64,000 bases of DNA from contig NZ_PJMS01000001.1 in assembly GCF_002846555.1 (NCBI RefSeq), forward strand, positions 2,232,001-2,296,000, read 5' to 3'. Every line of letters starts with the position of its first letter. Position 1 is the stretch's first letter. Of the stretch, positions 37,920-48,122 are shown one piece after another. The DNA comes from Aquimarina sp. MAR_2010_214. Lineage in GTDB: Bacteria; Bacteroidota; Bacteroidia; Flavobacteriales; Flavobacteriaceae. The position numbers were made by a program, and so were the translations under genes. The notes under the pieces were generated by a model. That model saw nothing but the letters and a program-made list of their open reading frames with translations, did not search any database and was not told the origin of the DNA.

Positions 37920-38311
37920 ACCAACCCGTTTCTGGCTACCACCTCATATATACTTTACAATAAAATACACATAAATAATGACCTTAGTATAAAACAAATT
38001 TCTTTATTGCTTATCATAGATGTTTTTGAGCATGTTGATGATTATCTGGGGTTCTTAAAGCTATGTAAGCTTAAAGCAAAAAACACAATATTTCACATTC
38101 CATTAGATATATCGGTTAACCGACTATTGAAAAATGACCTTATGTCTTTGCGAAAATCTGTGGGACATTTTATATCATTTCACAAAAGACATGGCAATAG
38201 CTTAGCTACGCTGAAAGATTGATTGATTTCTTTTATACCACAAGTTTTCTGGATTTTCCGAGAAAAAAGATAAGCTCAAAATCACATATTTACCAAAAAA
38301 ATAATGTATAA
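37920..38311 (+). pseudogene. Remnant of a class I SAM-dependent methyltransferase
   Basis: Frame 1 (37920-38222, no ATG, preceded by stop codons) encodes IIDVFEHVDDYLGFLKL and IFHIPLDISVNRLL, recalling the motif II-III part of flavobacterial methyltransferases annexed to sugar or lipid modification genes. After LATLKD it stops, but the next frame (38216-38311) continues the expected LIDFFYTTSFLDFP. The 5' part with the SAM-binding glycine loop is missing. I read this as a truncated and frameshifted pseudogene. The recognition is from memory of the family and would be confirmed by alignment. Confidence 0.6.
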
Positions 38312-38449
38312 AACCAATAATGATATAACCGTAAAATTATTAGGTGTTCCTTATTGGTCATAACAAAATAACGTTAATACAGTCGTAATGATTTGTATTT
38401 GGATACGTTTAATTTTAAATAAAATTTCAGATACAGTCTATAGAGATGA

Positions 38450-40036
38450 TTAAAACTCTGAAGTAAAATGAAACTCGATTGATGGATATTTTTGTTGTGT
38501 CATTTGTAAGCTGAAAGAAGAATCAGCCAAAAATACCAGTTGACCCTGTTTATCTTTTGCCAGAAACTTACTTTTTACACGTTTAAATTCTTTAAACTCA
38601 TCATTATCCTGATCTTTAGCTTCTACCCAACATGCCTTATGAACATTTAGGTTTTCATACGTACACTTTGCGCCATATTCATGCTCTAACCTATATTGAA
38701 TTACTTCATATTGTAAAGCACCAACCGTACCTATAATTTTTCTTCCATTCAATTCTAAAGTAAAAAGCTGGGCAACTCCTTCATCCATTAATTGATCAAT
38801 CCCTTTCGCTAGTTGTTTAGACTTCATAGGATCTGCATTGTTGATATACCTAAAATGTTCTGGAGAAAAACTAGGTACTCCTTTATAATGCAAAATTTCT
38901 CCTTTTGTAAGAGTATCTCCGATTTTAAAATTTCCGGTATCGTGCAATCCAACAATATCACCAGGATATGATATATCTACAATCTCTTTTTTTTCAGCAA
39001 AAAAAGCATTAGGACTAGAAAATTTAAGCTTTTTATTGTGTCTTGTATGCAGATATGGAACGTTTCTTTCGAAGGTTCCTGATACAATTTTTATAAAAGC
39101 CAGTCTATCTCTGTGTTTTGGATCCATATTGGCATGGATTTTAAACACAAATCCTGTAAAATCTTTTTCTTCAGGATGCACTAATCGTACATCACTTTCC
39201 TTAGGCCTTGGTGGAGGAGCAATGGTAACAAAACAATCTAATAATTCTCTAACTCCAAAATTATTTAATGCCGATCCAAAAAACACAGGTTGTAAATCAC
39301 CATTTTGATACTGTTCTTTTTCAAATTTCGGATATATACCTTCTACCAATTCTACTTCTTCACGTAATGTGTCTGCAGCAGTATCCCCGATTATATCATT
39401 AAGATCCTGAGAAGATAAATCAGATATTTCGATAGTCTCTTCAATATTTTTTCTACTATCACCACTAAAAAGGTTAATATTCTTCTCCCAAATATTATAA
39501 ATTCCTTTAAAATCATATCCCATTCCAATAGGAAAACTTAATGGAGTAACGGTAAGGCCTAGTTTTTGCTCTATTTCATCCAGAAGCTCAAAAGCATCTT
39601 TTCCTTCACGATCCAGTTTGTTAATAAAAACGATCATAGGGATATTTCTCATTCTACAAACAGAAACCAATTTTTCGGTTTGTTCCTCGACACCTTTTGC
39701 AACATCAATCACAACAATTACACTATCCACAGCAGTTAATGTTCTAAATGTATCTTCAGCAAAATCTTTATGCCCGGGAGTATCTAGAATATTAATCTTA
39801 ATGCCTTTGTACTCAAAAGCTAATACAGAGGTAGCAACAGATATACCTCTTTGACGTTCAATTTCCATAAAATCACTGGTAGCTCCTTTTTTAACTTTAT
39901 TTGATTTTACGGCCCCTGCTTCTTGAATAGCACCTCCAAAAAGTAATAATTTTTCGGTCAACGTGGTCTTACCTGCATCAGGGTGAGAGATGATCCCAAA
40001 GGTTCTTCTTCTCCCAATTTCGTCTATAAATTTCAT
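38450..40036 (-). CDS. prfC: Peptide chain release factor 3
   Basis: The 528-residue translational GTPase has RF3 length. Motifs: G1 SHPDAGKTTLTE, the RF3-typical GAVKSNKVKKGATSDFMEIERQRGISVATSV, G3 DTPGHKDFAEDT and G4 NKLDREG. The C-terminal domain includes VGALQYEVIQYRLEHEYGAKC. RF3 removes RF1/RF2 after termination and monitors post-peptidyl-transfer fidelity. It is a single-gene unit. The 456 bases upstream, up to the divergent adhesin gene, show nothing I can support beyond A/T-rich presumed promoter sequence. Confidence 0.95.
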   Translation of the reverse strand: MKFIDEIGRRRTFGIISHPDAGKTTLTEKLLLFGGAIQEAGAVKSNKVKKGATSDFMEIERQRGISVATSVLAFEYKGIKINILDTPGHKDFAEDTFRTLTAVDSVIVVIDVAKGVEEQTEKLVSVCRMRNIPMIVFINKLDREGKDAFELLDEIEQKLGLTVTPLSFPIGMGYDFKGIYNIWEKNINLFSGDSRKNIEETIEISDLSSQDLNDIIGDTAADTLREEVELVEGIYPKFEKEQYQNGDLQPVFFGSALNNFGVRELLDCFVTIAPPPRPKESDVRLVHPEEKDFTGFVFKIHANMDPKHRDRLAFIKIVSGTFERNVPYLHTRHNKKLKFSSPNAFFAEKKEIVDISYPGDIVGLHDTGNFKIGDTLTKGEILHYKGVPSFSPEHFRYINNADPMKSKQLAKGIDQLMDEGVAQLFTLELNGRKIIGTVGALQYEVIQYRLEHEYGAKCTYENLNVHKACWVEAKDQDNDEFKEFKRVKSKFLAKDKQGQLVFLADSSFSLQMTQQKYPSIEFHFTSEF

Positions 40037-40492
40037 TTGATTTTGTTTATTATTCTAAATATTAGATATATGCTTAATAGTGCCAAATTTCTTATCATAA
40101 CAGGACTTTGACGATTTATTCATTCTCCTACTCTTATAGTTTTGGCGATATTTATTATCAACTCTTATATCTAAATAAGGATGCAAATATAATATTAATA
40201 ATGTATAGTTATATGTATGACTACTCTTGCTTATTGTTATTTAGCATAAATGCTTTAATCTAAGTAAATAACAATGTAAACTTCATAATTATGTAGGAAG
40301 AGTAATGTCTTTTATCTTCTAAAAGTGTTTGTGGACGAAAAGAATAGTTTTGACCACAAAATTTTATTGTAAAACAAAAAAATATTATAAAATTTGTTTT
40401 TGTCAAATCTACGGTTTTAACGTAATTAAATTAAGGTATTTTGCTACAGATCTGTTCGTGAGCTGTAAAAATGTTTTAAAATTAAGAATAGT

Positions 40493-43400
40493 ATGAGGAA
40501 AAGTATAATTTCCGAGAAAATGTTAAAATGGAAACAAAATGATTTCATAATAAGAATTCTCTTTATTATTTTATTCATGTTTTCTTTTATATATACTGAA
40601 GAATTACGAGGGGCAAATGTTGATAGTAAAACAGTTCATATAGAAAAATGTGATAAAGAAGGATCAAAATTAAACTCTGATACTTTTGATTCAACGTTAG
40701 TAATGTGTGCTCCAAAGCAATCGGGCTTTTGGAGTGTTTCTGGTACAGCAGCATTTTATGATCTTGGAGACGGAGTTATAGCTAGAGTAACAACTACGTC
40801 TACAAATCCCTTTACAACTAAAAATTTTAATCCTCTGGGAACAGGGTTTTGGTCTAATACTGTAGAAGGAGATACCTCATTGAGTAATGAGTATACTTGG
40901 GATTCAATATTGACTATAAGCTTTGAAGATAATTTTGGTAATCCGGTAAGTGTTGATAACCCCATATTACATATTGATCGTTTAGGTGGATTTTATGGAA
41001 CATTACAGAATTCCGCAGAAATAACATTGCTAGGTGGTTTAACTTGGACTTCTTTAGGAGGAACCAATGATTTTCTGGCAACTACTACAACAGTTAAAGA
41101 TGATGGATCAGGAACCTCGGTAGGAACTGGATATAGTCCAGAAAGTACATTAAATGATAATGATGGATCGGCAGCAGGTTCTTTAAGAATTAATGCAAAT
41201 GTAACATCGTTCGCAATACAATTTATTAGATCAGGTGTTGAAGGTTTTGGTGGAGATGAGGTAGAACTTATTCTTTCGGCCTGTATCAATGTGGATACAG
41301 ATAATGATGGAGTTTCTGATAGTTTAGATGTTTGTCCGGGATATAATGATATGGCAGATAATGATCATGATGGTGTTCCTGACGGTTGTGATTTGGATGA
41401 TGATAATGATGGTATTTTGGATATAGATGAAAGTATATGTACTCCAAATCAATCGGGAGATTGGACTATTTCTGGAACAACAGCAGAATATGATTTTGGA
41501 GATGGTGTAGTTGCTAAAGTGACAACTACAAATACAAACCCTTTTACTTCTGGAAACTTTAATCCTTTAGGAACAGGTTTTTGGTCAGAAAATTTAGAAG
41601 GAGATTCATCATTACAGAATTTATATAGTTGGGATACAATATTGACTATAAACTTTGAAGATGGATCAGGTAACCCTATCAAAGTAAATGATCCAATTCT
41701 TCATTTTGATCGTTTAGGAGGTTTTTTTGGAGTGAATCAAAATTCTGCAGAAATAATGTTAATAGACGGTATGACCTGGGGTCCATTAGAGGGCACAATG
41801 GATTTTAGAACAAGACCTACAAGTGTTAGAGACGGAGGAGTAGGAGTGGTACCACCTGTAGGAAATACTGGAGAAAGTACAGAAAATGATGCAGATGGTT
41901 CTGCGGCTGGTTCATTAAGAATTCATGGAACGGTATCATCTATTATGTTGAAATTTGTACAAACTGGAGTAAATGCTTTTGGTAAAGATGGAATAGAACT
42001 CATATTATTTGCATGTAATAACTTAGATACAGACGGAGATAATATTCCGGATTATTTGGATCTAGATAGTGATAATGATGGTATTTATGATGCAGATGAA
42101 GCGGGACATGCAGAATCAAATACTAATGGCGTTGTAAATGGATCTGTGGGTACAGATGGTATTCCTGATTTGGTACAAAGTACAGGTGGGGAGAATAGTG
42201 GTTTGATAAATTATAGTCTAGCAGACTCTGAAACTATCCCAGATGGGATATATGATTATCAAGATATAGATAGTGATGGGGATAGTTGTAATGATGTTAT
42301 TGAAGCTGGATTTACAGATGATGATGATAATGGGCTTTTAGGGGATGGTATTCCTGGAACTGGACTTACCGTTGATGGAAATGGTTTAGTTACTTCAGGA
42401 AGTGATGGGTATACCGGAACTAATGCTAATGTTGTCACCGCAGGAGTTACTCCAGCAATTACCACACAACCATCTAGTGTTATAATATGTGGAGGAACAG
42501 ATACTACGTTTACCGTATTGACAGCTAATGCAGATACATATCAGTGGCAATTGTTTAATGGTAGTTCCTGGGATAATTTAACAGATAGTGGTATCCATAG
42601 TACCACAACCGCAAATACATTAACAATTACAAATGCTTCAGCATCTGATGATGGAAATCAATATCGAGTAATTGTCTCGAGTTCAACATATACGTGTGAT
42701 TCTAAGATTTCAGAAGAAAGAATACTTACTGTTAATGCTGCACCTGCTATTAGCGTGACAAGTGCTCCAACTTGCTCAACTGATTCAACAACATATTCAT
42801 TAGAGGTAATTGTGAGCTCTGGTACAGTAACCAGTACTTCTGGGATCGTGAACAATGTTTCGGGTAATATATGGAGTATTGAAGGGATAACTCCGGGAGT
42901 AAGCATTAATATTACAACAACAGCGATTAATGGCTGTAAACAAATCATACCTGTTACTATACCTTTATCATGCCTGATAGCAAATAATGATACATTAACG
43001 ATTGATGGTGATACAGGTGGTAATTCTATAAATATTATTAATGATAATGATATTTTAGATGGAAATGAGGTTACACTAGGGGATGATGTTACGGTAACAG
43101 CAATTGCAGATTCCAATCCGGGAGATGGTGTTAGCCTAAATCCAAGTACAGGAGAAGTCACAGTTTTACCAAATACTCCACCGGGCGATTATACCATTAC
43201 CTACACCTTATGTAGTATAGCGACCCCACTAGCTTGTGATGTTGCAATTATTACAATTACAGTAGTTTCTGCTCCAAACGGTACTATAACAGGTCATTTG
43301 TATGGTGATTTAAATGATAATGGTATGCAGGATATTGGCGAACCAGACTTAGAGGGGATAGATGTTAATATTGTTGATGTTAATGGGATAGAACAAACCG

Positions 43401-43900
43401 TAATTACAGATCTAAACGGAGATTACATAGCAAATGTTCCTGTAGGAGCAACTGTGGTAGATATCGACAATACAACACTTCCATTAGGGAGTTTACAGAC
43501 AGAAGGAACCGATCCAACAACAGTAATCGTAATAGGAACCGGAATAACGATAGAAGAAAATAATGGATTTATTATAATTGCTGATGTTGATAATGAAATT
43601 GTTGTATATACTGGGATCTCTCCTAATGGAGATGGTATTAATGATCGGTTTAGAATAGCAGGATTGGATAATTTTCCTAATAATAGATTACAAATATTTA
43701 ATCGATGGGGAATTAAGATATTTGATCAAAATGGATATGAACAATCCGGAGCCAAATTCTTTGAAGGAATTAGTGAAGGAAGAGTTACAATGGGTAATAA
43801 TAAAAAACTGCCAGTAGGGACCTATTTTTATGTTTTGGAATATGAAAATGCTAATGGAATCAACATGTCTAAAGCTGGTTACTTGTATGTAAATAGATAA
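40493..43900 (+). CDS. T9SS type B-sorted adhesin with duplicated domain and DxDxDG calcium-type repeats
   Basis: The 1135-residue protein starts with a long signal region (hydrophobic about 19-33). A roughly 190-residue domain occurs twice (about 72-262 and 316-507), sharing NPLGTGFW, LHxDRLGGF and GSAAGSLRI. Thrombospondin type 3-like acidic repeats (DTDNDGVSD, DLDDDNDGILD, DSDNDGIYD) lie between and after. Ig-like and SdrD-B-like segments (about 660-1000) follow, and a type B sorting domain closes it (ISPNGDGINDRF, NRWGIKIFD, AGYLYVNR). It is a surface protein exported by the type IX system. PorP/SprF and OmpA genes follow in one operon. Confidence 0.92.
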   Translation: MRKSIISEKMLKWKQNDFIIRILFIILFMFSFIYTEELRGANVDSKTVHIEKCDKEGSKLNSDTFDSTLVMCAPKQSGFWSVSGTAAFYDLGDGVIARVTTTSTNPFTTKNFNPLGTGFWSNTVEGDTSLSNEYTWDSILTISFEDNFGNPVSVDNPILHIDRLGGFYGTLQNSAEITLLGGLTWTSLGGTNDFLATTTTVKDDGSGTSVGTGYSPESTLNDNDGSAAGSLRINANVTSFAIQFIRSGVEGFGGDEVELILSACINVDTDNDGVSDSLDVCPGYNDMADNDHDGVPDGCDLDDDNDGILDIDESICTPNQSGDWTISGTTAEYDFGDGVVAKVTTTNTNPFTSGNFNPLGTGFWSENLEGDSSLQNLYSWDTILTINFEDGSGNPIKVNDPILHFDRLGGFFGVNQNSAEIMLIDGMTWGPLEGTMDFRTRPTSVRDGGVGVVPPVGNTGESTENDADGSAAGSLRIHGTVSSIMLKFVQTGVNAFGKDGIELILFACNNLDTDGDNIPDYLDLDSDNDGIYDADEAGHAESNTNGVVNGSVGTDGIPDLVQSTGGENSGLINYSLADSETIPDGIYDYQDIDSDGDSCNDVIEAGFTDDDDNGLLGDGIPGTGLTVDGNGLVTSGSDGYTGTNANVVTAGVTPAITTQPSSVIICGGTDTTFTVLTANADTYQWQLFNGSSWDNLTDSGIHSTTTANTLTITNASASDDGNQYRVIVSSSTYTCDSKISEERILTVNAAPAISVTSAPTCSTDSTTYSLEVIVSSGTVTSTSGIVNNVSGNIWSIEGITPGVSINITTTAINGCKQIIPVTIPLSCLIANNDTLTIDGDTGGNSINIINDNDILDGNEVTLGDDVTVTAIADSNPGDGVSLNPSTGEVTVLPNTPPGDYTITYTLCSIATPLACDVAIITITVVSAPNGTITGHLYGDLNDNGMQDIGEPDLEGIDVNIVDVNGIEQTVITDLNGDYIANVPVGATVVDIDNTTLPLGSLQTEGTDPTTVIVIGTGITIEENNGFIIIADVDNEIVVYTGISPNGDGINDRFRIAGLDNFPNNRLQIFNRWGIKIFDQNGYEQSGAKFFEGISEGRVTMGNNKKLPVGTYFYVLEYENANGINMSKAGYLYVNR

Positions 43901-43952
43901 ATGTATCTGGAATATCATATATTTGTTATTCCCTAAATCGAATTAAATACTT

Positions 43953-44909
43953 ATGAATACATCGTCAAAAATGTTTATGCTTGTAGTTTTTAGTTTTGCT
44001 ACAACTGCTATTTGTGCACAACAAGATGCTCAATATACCCAATACATGTACAATACGATAAGCGTTAATCCAGCCTATGCTGGTAGTCGTGGAGTATTAA
44101 GTGTTATGGGGCTTCACCGTAGTCAATGGGTTGGCTTAGATGGTGCGCCTCGTACTCAAACACTTACCGCTAATACTCCAATAGGAAATAATGAACGTCT
44201 TGGTATAGGTGTGTCTATTGTTAATGATGAAATAGGCCCTACCGATGAAACATATTTCGATATTGATTTTTCCTATTCTATTCCTACCTCAGAACAAGGA
44301 AAACTAAGTTTTGGATTAAAAGCAGGTGGGCATTTATTAAATGTAGATTTTCAAAAACTAAACCGGTTTAATAGTAATGATGCTTTATTCGAAAACAATA
44401 TTGATAATAAATTTAGCCCAAATGTAGGGGTTGGAATCTATTATCATACAGATCGTTTTTATGCTGGACTAAGTGCTCCTAATCTATTAGAAACAAATCA
44501 TTTTGATGAAAGTACTACAAATAGCAATAGTACAGCAGTGAGTTTTTTGGCAGAAGAGCGTATCAACTACTATTTGATAGCTGGTCACGTTTTTGATTTG
44601 AGTAGTGATATAAAGTTTAAACCAGCTGTTTTAAGTAAACTAGTGTTTGGTGCACCATTACAAGTAGATGTTTCTGCAAACTTTTTATTGTATGATCGTT
44701 TAACTTTAGGAGTAGCATATCGTTGGAGTGCCGCAGTGAGTGGCATGGTTGGTTTTCAAATATCTGATGCTTTGATGATTGGATTTGCCTACGATAGAGA
44801 AACAACAGAATTAGGGCAGACACAATTTAATGATGGAAGTTATGAGGTAATGCTGCGATTTGAACTTTTTAAGAAATATAATAGAATGCTGACACCGCGT
44901 TTCTTTTAA
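43953..44909 (+). CDS. PorP/SprF family type IX secretion outer-membrane protein (second copy)
   Basis: The 318-residue protein has a signal peptide ending CAQQ. The family opening DAQYTQYMYNTISVNPAYAGSRG is followed by SVMGLHRSQWVGLDGAPRTQ and barrel strands. It lies 52 bases after its adhesin and 29 bases before the OmpA gene, forming the standard type B substrate module. It is more typical of the family than the copy at 2233-3159, which has shorter matching blocks. Confidence 0.95.
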   Translation: MNTSSKMFMLVVFSFATTAICAQQDAQYTQYMYNTISVNPAYAGSRGVLSVMGLHRSQWVGLDGAPRTQTLTANTPIGNNERLGIGVSIVNDEIGPTDETYFDIDFSYSIPTSEQGKLSFGLKAGGHLLNVDFQKLNRFNSNDALFENNIDNKFSPNVGVGIYYHTDRFYAGLSAPNLLETNHFDESTTNSNSTAVSFLAEERINYYLIAGHVFDLSSDIKFKPAVLSKLVFGAPLQVDVSANFLLYDRLTLGVAYRWSAAVSGMVGFQISDALMIGFAYDRETTELGQTQFNDGSYEVMLRFELFKKYNRMLTPRFF

Positions 44910-44938
44910 TTAAATATTTAAATGTAATAGTAAAAAAA

Positions 44939-46900
44939 ATGGGGAAATATTTACTTAAATCATTATTGATTTTCATGTTATTGTTTTTCGGAAACAATAC
45001 GCTTCTATCTCAAGAAAAAAAACTCAAAAAAGCCAAAGAGCAATACGATAAGTATCAATATATTGATGCACAGGAAACATATCTTAAAGTAGCTGAAAAA
45101 GGATATAAGAGTGCAGATCTTTTCATGAATCTGGGAGATAGTTATTACTTTAATAGCCAGTTTGAAGATGCACTAAAATGGTATGAAAAATTAGTGAATT
45201 CTTATCCTGATCAAGTGGAACCTGAGTATTACTTTAGATATGCACAAACACTAAAAACGGTAGAAAGATATGAAGACTCTGATACGTACATGCAAAAATT
45301 TGCGGCTGCTAATGGAAATGATCAACGTGCAAAATTATTTTTAGATGGATCCGATTATCTAAAACGTATTGATTTTCAGTCAGATAGATTTGAGATAGAA
45401 AATACATCAATTAATTCCTCTTTTGTTGAATTTGGAACCGCTTTTTACGGAAAGAATATAGTTTTTAGTTCCTCTAGAGATACATTAACGTTTAAAAAAG
45501 CTGTTCACCAATGGAATGGAGAAGCTTTCTTAAATCTTTTTGAAGCGGAATATGACTCTATAAATAATAGCTTTTCAAAAATTAGAAGGTTTGATGGAAA
45601 AATAAATTCAAAATTTCACGAATCCACACCTGTTTTTACAAAAGATAGACGAACTATTTACTTTACAAGAAATAATTTTGAGGAAGGAAAACTAGGTCGT
45701 GATCAAAGAGGAACAAATAAGTTGAAAATATATCGTTCTTATAAAAATCCTGAAGGAGGGTGGACCACACCACACAATTTACCATTTAATAGTGACGAGT
45801 ATTCTGTAGCACATCCTACGTTAAGTAGTGATGAAAAAACATTGTATTTTTCGTCAGATATGCCTGGAGGAAAAGGGTTATCTGATTTATATGAAGTGGC
45901 TATTAATGGTGATGGTAGTTTTGAAGAACCAAAAAATTTAGGAGATAGAATTAATACAGAAGGCAAAGAAACATTTCCATATGTAGGAGCAGATAACGAA
46001 TTATATTTTTCTTCTGATGGACATATGGGCTTAGGAGGATTAGATGTATACGTCACAAAAATTAACCCACAAACAGATAAAGAAAAATTAATAGTTAATA
46101 TTGGTAGACCTATCAATGGACCTAAAGACGATTTTGCATTTATAATTGATGAAAACACCAAGAAAGGATATTTTTCATCCAACAGAGGAGGAGGAAAAGG
46201 AAGTGATGATATTTATAGTTTCATAGAACTAGAGGAGTTAAAAGATTTCTGTGAGATTACAATTGCAGGATTGGTTACTGATAAAGATACTAATGAATTA
46301 TTATCAGGAGCCAAAGTCTCGATATATGATAAGAATAATAATCTAATACAAAGTTTTGTAGTAAGCGATGAGGCTGCCTATTCACAACTAGTAGAATGTG
46401 AATCTAGTTATTTTGTGAGAGCAGAGAAAGAAGAATATGACACTCTAGAAAAGCTTGTTAATACATCAGATAAATCGCAAATTATGGATACTCCACTTGC
46501 ATTAGAAAAGAAAATTAAATCTGCAGATGTAGGAGATGATTTAACAAAGATATTATCGCTTAAACCGATTTATTTTGATTTTAATGGATATACAATACGT
46601 TCTGACGCAAAAGTGGAACTGGCAAAAGTAATTGAAGTGATGAATCAATATACTAATATGAAACTAGAAATAAGATCGCATACAGATAGTCATGGAGAAG
46701 ATCAGTACAATTTGTACTTATCTGAGAAAAGAGCTGAAGCTACTGTGAATTATATGATCAATAACGGTATATCTGCAGATCGATTAACAGGAAAAGGATA
46801 TGGAGAAACTCAATTGATTAATGACTGTGGCAATGATTCAAACTGTAAGAAAGATGAATACCAATTAAATAGACGAAGCGAGTTTATTATTATTAAATAA
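44939..46900 (+). CDS. OmpA-family protein with TPR and PD40 repeats
   Basis: The 653-residue protein has a signal peptide (about 1-24), TPR repeats (about 26-130) and PD40/WD40-like beta repeats (about 190-425) with TLSSDEKTLYFSSDMPGGKG and YFSSNRGGGKGSDDIY. A CarboxypepD_reg-like domain follows (about 440-510), then a C-terminal OmpA domain with YFDFNGYTIRSDAKVEL and RSHTDSHGEDQYNLYLSEKRA. The OmpA domain binds peptidoglycan. Such proteins travel with PorP/SprF and adhesins in T9SS modules (PorE-like), probably linking the outer-membrane complex to the wall. Last gene of the operon. Confidence 0.93.
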   Translation: MGKYLLKSLLIFMLLFFGNNTLLSQEKKLKKAKEQYDKYQYIDAQETYLKVAEKGYKSADLFMNLGDSYYFNSQFEDALKWYEKLVNSYPDQVEPEYYFRYAQTLKTVERYEDSDTYMQKFAAANGNDQRAKLFLDGSDYLKRIDFQSDRFEIENTSINSSFVEFGTAFYGKNIVFSSSRDTLTFKKAVHQWNGEAFLNLFEAEYDSINNSFSKIRRFDGKINSKFHESTPVFTKDRRTIYFTRNNFEEGKLGRDQRGTNKLKIYRSYKNPEGGWTTPHNLPFNSDEYSVAHPTLSSDEKTLYFSSDMPGGKGLSDLYEVAINGDGSFEEPKNLGDRINTEGKETFPYVGADNELYFSSDGHMGLGGLDVYVTKINPQTDKEKLIVNIGRPINGPKDDFAFIIDENTKKGYFSSNRGGGKGSDDIYSFIELEELKDFCEITIAGLVTDKDTNELLSGAKVSIYDKNNNLIQSFVVSDEAAYSQLVECESSYFVRAEKEEYDTLEKLVNTSDKSQIMDTPLALEKKIKSADVGDDLTKILSLKPIYFDFNGYTIRSDAKVELAKVIEVMNQYTNMKLEIRSHTDSHGEDQYNLYLSEKRAEATVNYMINNGISADRLTGKGYGETQLINDCGNDSNCKKDEYQLNRRSEFIIIK

Positions 46901-46930
46901 TTTTTATAACGATAAATTCTGTACATATAT

Positions 46931-46963
46931 AAAAACGTCTTATACTATTGAGGCGTTTTTTAT
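46931..46963 (+). terminator. Terminator of the adhesin-PorP-OmpA operon
   Basis: AAAAACGTCT (46931-46940) and AGGCGTTTTT (46951-46960) pair over 10 bp with one G-T wobble and run into a T-rich tail, 30 bases after the OmpA stop. Confidence 0.8.
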
Positions 46964-47167
46964 TGAAAAAATGTACCGTCCTGAAATAGCGTTATGCTAA
47001 ATTGAGAGTGTAATGAACTCAAAATAAATATTAAAACCAATTCTGAGATATGGTAGAATTTTTGCTTCACTATTTCTAAATGCTATACCAAAGTTTTCAC
47101 TAAGAACAGATACTGCTATATTAGCATCTATAAACTAGATGGATTATGAATTGCTCTTATGATTTTG

Positions 47168-47175
47168 TAATTTTG
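47168..47175 (+). promoter_or_regulatory. -7 element TAATTTTG before idi
   Basis: The sequence matches TAnnTTTG and lies 16 bases before the preferred idi ATG at 47191. A clear -33 partner is missing. Its position argues against the longer start at 47146. Confidence 0.45.
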
Positions 47176-47190
47176 AGGCAATTAAAAGCG

Positions 47191-47712
47191 ATGAAAGAAG
47201 AAGAAAAAGTTATCTTGGTTAACGAAAATGATGAGCAAATCGGGTTGATGCCTAAATTAGAAGCACATCAAAAAGCTGTATTGCATAGAGCCTTTTCGGT
47301 ATTTATTATTAATAGTAAAAACGAATTAATGCTTCAGCAAAGAGCGCATCATAAATACCATTCACCTGGTTTATGGACAAATACATGTTGTAGCCATCAA
47401 AGAGAGGGAGAAACTAATGTAGAAGCAGGAATACGAAGATTACAAGAAGAGATGGGGTTTACCACCTCATTAAAAGATTCTGTTTCATTTATATATAAAG
47501 CTCCTTTTGATAATGGACTTACAGAACATGAATATGATCATGTGTTGTTAGGAGAATATGAAGAAGATCCTGTCATTAATCCTGAAGAAGTAGTCGATTG
47601 GAAATGGATGCCTATTGAAGCTGTTAAACATGATATATTAGCACATCCAGAACAATACACAGAATGGTTTAAAATTATTTTTGAGAAATTTTATTCATAC
47701 ATAACCATATGA
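47191..47712 (+). CDS. idi: Isopentenyl-diphosphate delta-isomerase (type I)
   Basis: The protein has 173 residues from the ATG at 47191. It is a Nudix-fold enzyme with NTCCSHQREGETNVEAGIRRLQEEMGF, containing the catalytic Cys and Nudix-like metal residues, and EHEYDHVLLGEY with the second catalytic Glu region. It interconverts isopentenyl and dimethylallyl diphosphate for isoprenoid synthesis. I prefer this start because a promoter -7 box lies upstream and the family begins MKEEEKVILVNENDEQIG. Its stop overlaps the next start by 4 bases (ATGA). Confidence 0.93.
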   Translation: MKEEEKVILVNENDEQIGLMPKLEAHQKAVLHRAFSVFIINSKNELMLQQRAHHKYHSPGLWTNTCCSHQREGETNVEAGIRRLQEEMGFTTSLKDSVSFIYKAPFDNGLTEHEYDHVLLGEYEEDPVINPEEVVDWKWMPIEAVKHDILAHPEQYTEWFKIIFEKFYSYITI

Positions 47713-48119
47713 GGATTAAAGCATGCAGAAAAGCTCATTTTAATGCAGCACATCGATTGTATAGAAAGGATTGGAGTGATGAAAAAAACCTTCAAATATT
47801 TGGGAAGTGTAGTAATCCAAAATATCACGGTCATAATTATGAACTTATCGTGGCTGTAATAGGGGAGACTGATCCAGAAACAGGTTTTTTGATGGATCTT
47901 AAGATTTTGAAAGAGTACATTAAGACCGAAGTTGAAGACTATATGGATCATAAAAATCTTAACGAAGAAGTCGAAGAGTTTGAGAGTTTAAACCCTACTG
48001 TAGAAAATATAGCCTTTGTGATCTGGAATAGATTGCGTAAAAAAATAGCTTCACAATATGATATTGAAGTGACACTATATGAAACGCCCCGCAATTTTGT
48101 AATCTATAAAGGAGAATAG
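47709..48119 (+). CDS. queD: 6-carboxytetrahydropterin synthase (QueD/PTPS family)
   Basis: The 136-residue protein has the T-fold motif set of this family: FNAAHRL and KYHGHNYELIVAV give the three zinc-binding histidines, the catalytic Cys is in GKCSNP, and DHKNLNEE and FVIWNRL follow. QueD makes 6-carboxytetrahydropterin from dihydroneopterin triphosphate in queuosine synthesis; PTPS relatives make other pterins. No queC, queE or queF is adjacent, so the pathway assignment rests on family alone. It is translationally coupled to idi and lies 3 bases before bcp. Confidence 0.88.
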   Translation: MRIKACRKAHFNAAHRLYRKDWSDEKNLQIFGKCSNPKYHGHNYELIVAVIGETDPETGFLMDLKILKEYIKTEVEDYMDHKNLNEEVEEFESLNPTVENIAFVIWNRLRKKIASQYDIEVTLYETPRNFVIYKGE

Positions 48120-48122
48120 AAT

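Noticed and set aside
42658..43161. 167-residue minus-strand ORF inside the adhesin
   Set aside because: It is a shadow of low-complexity Thr/Ser/Asp-rich coding sequence.
47146..47190. Upstream ATG start for idi
   Set aside because: A -7 promoter element lies between it and the ATG at 47191, and the extra residues do not fit the family.
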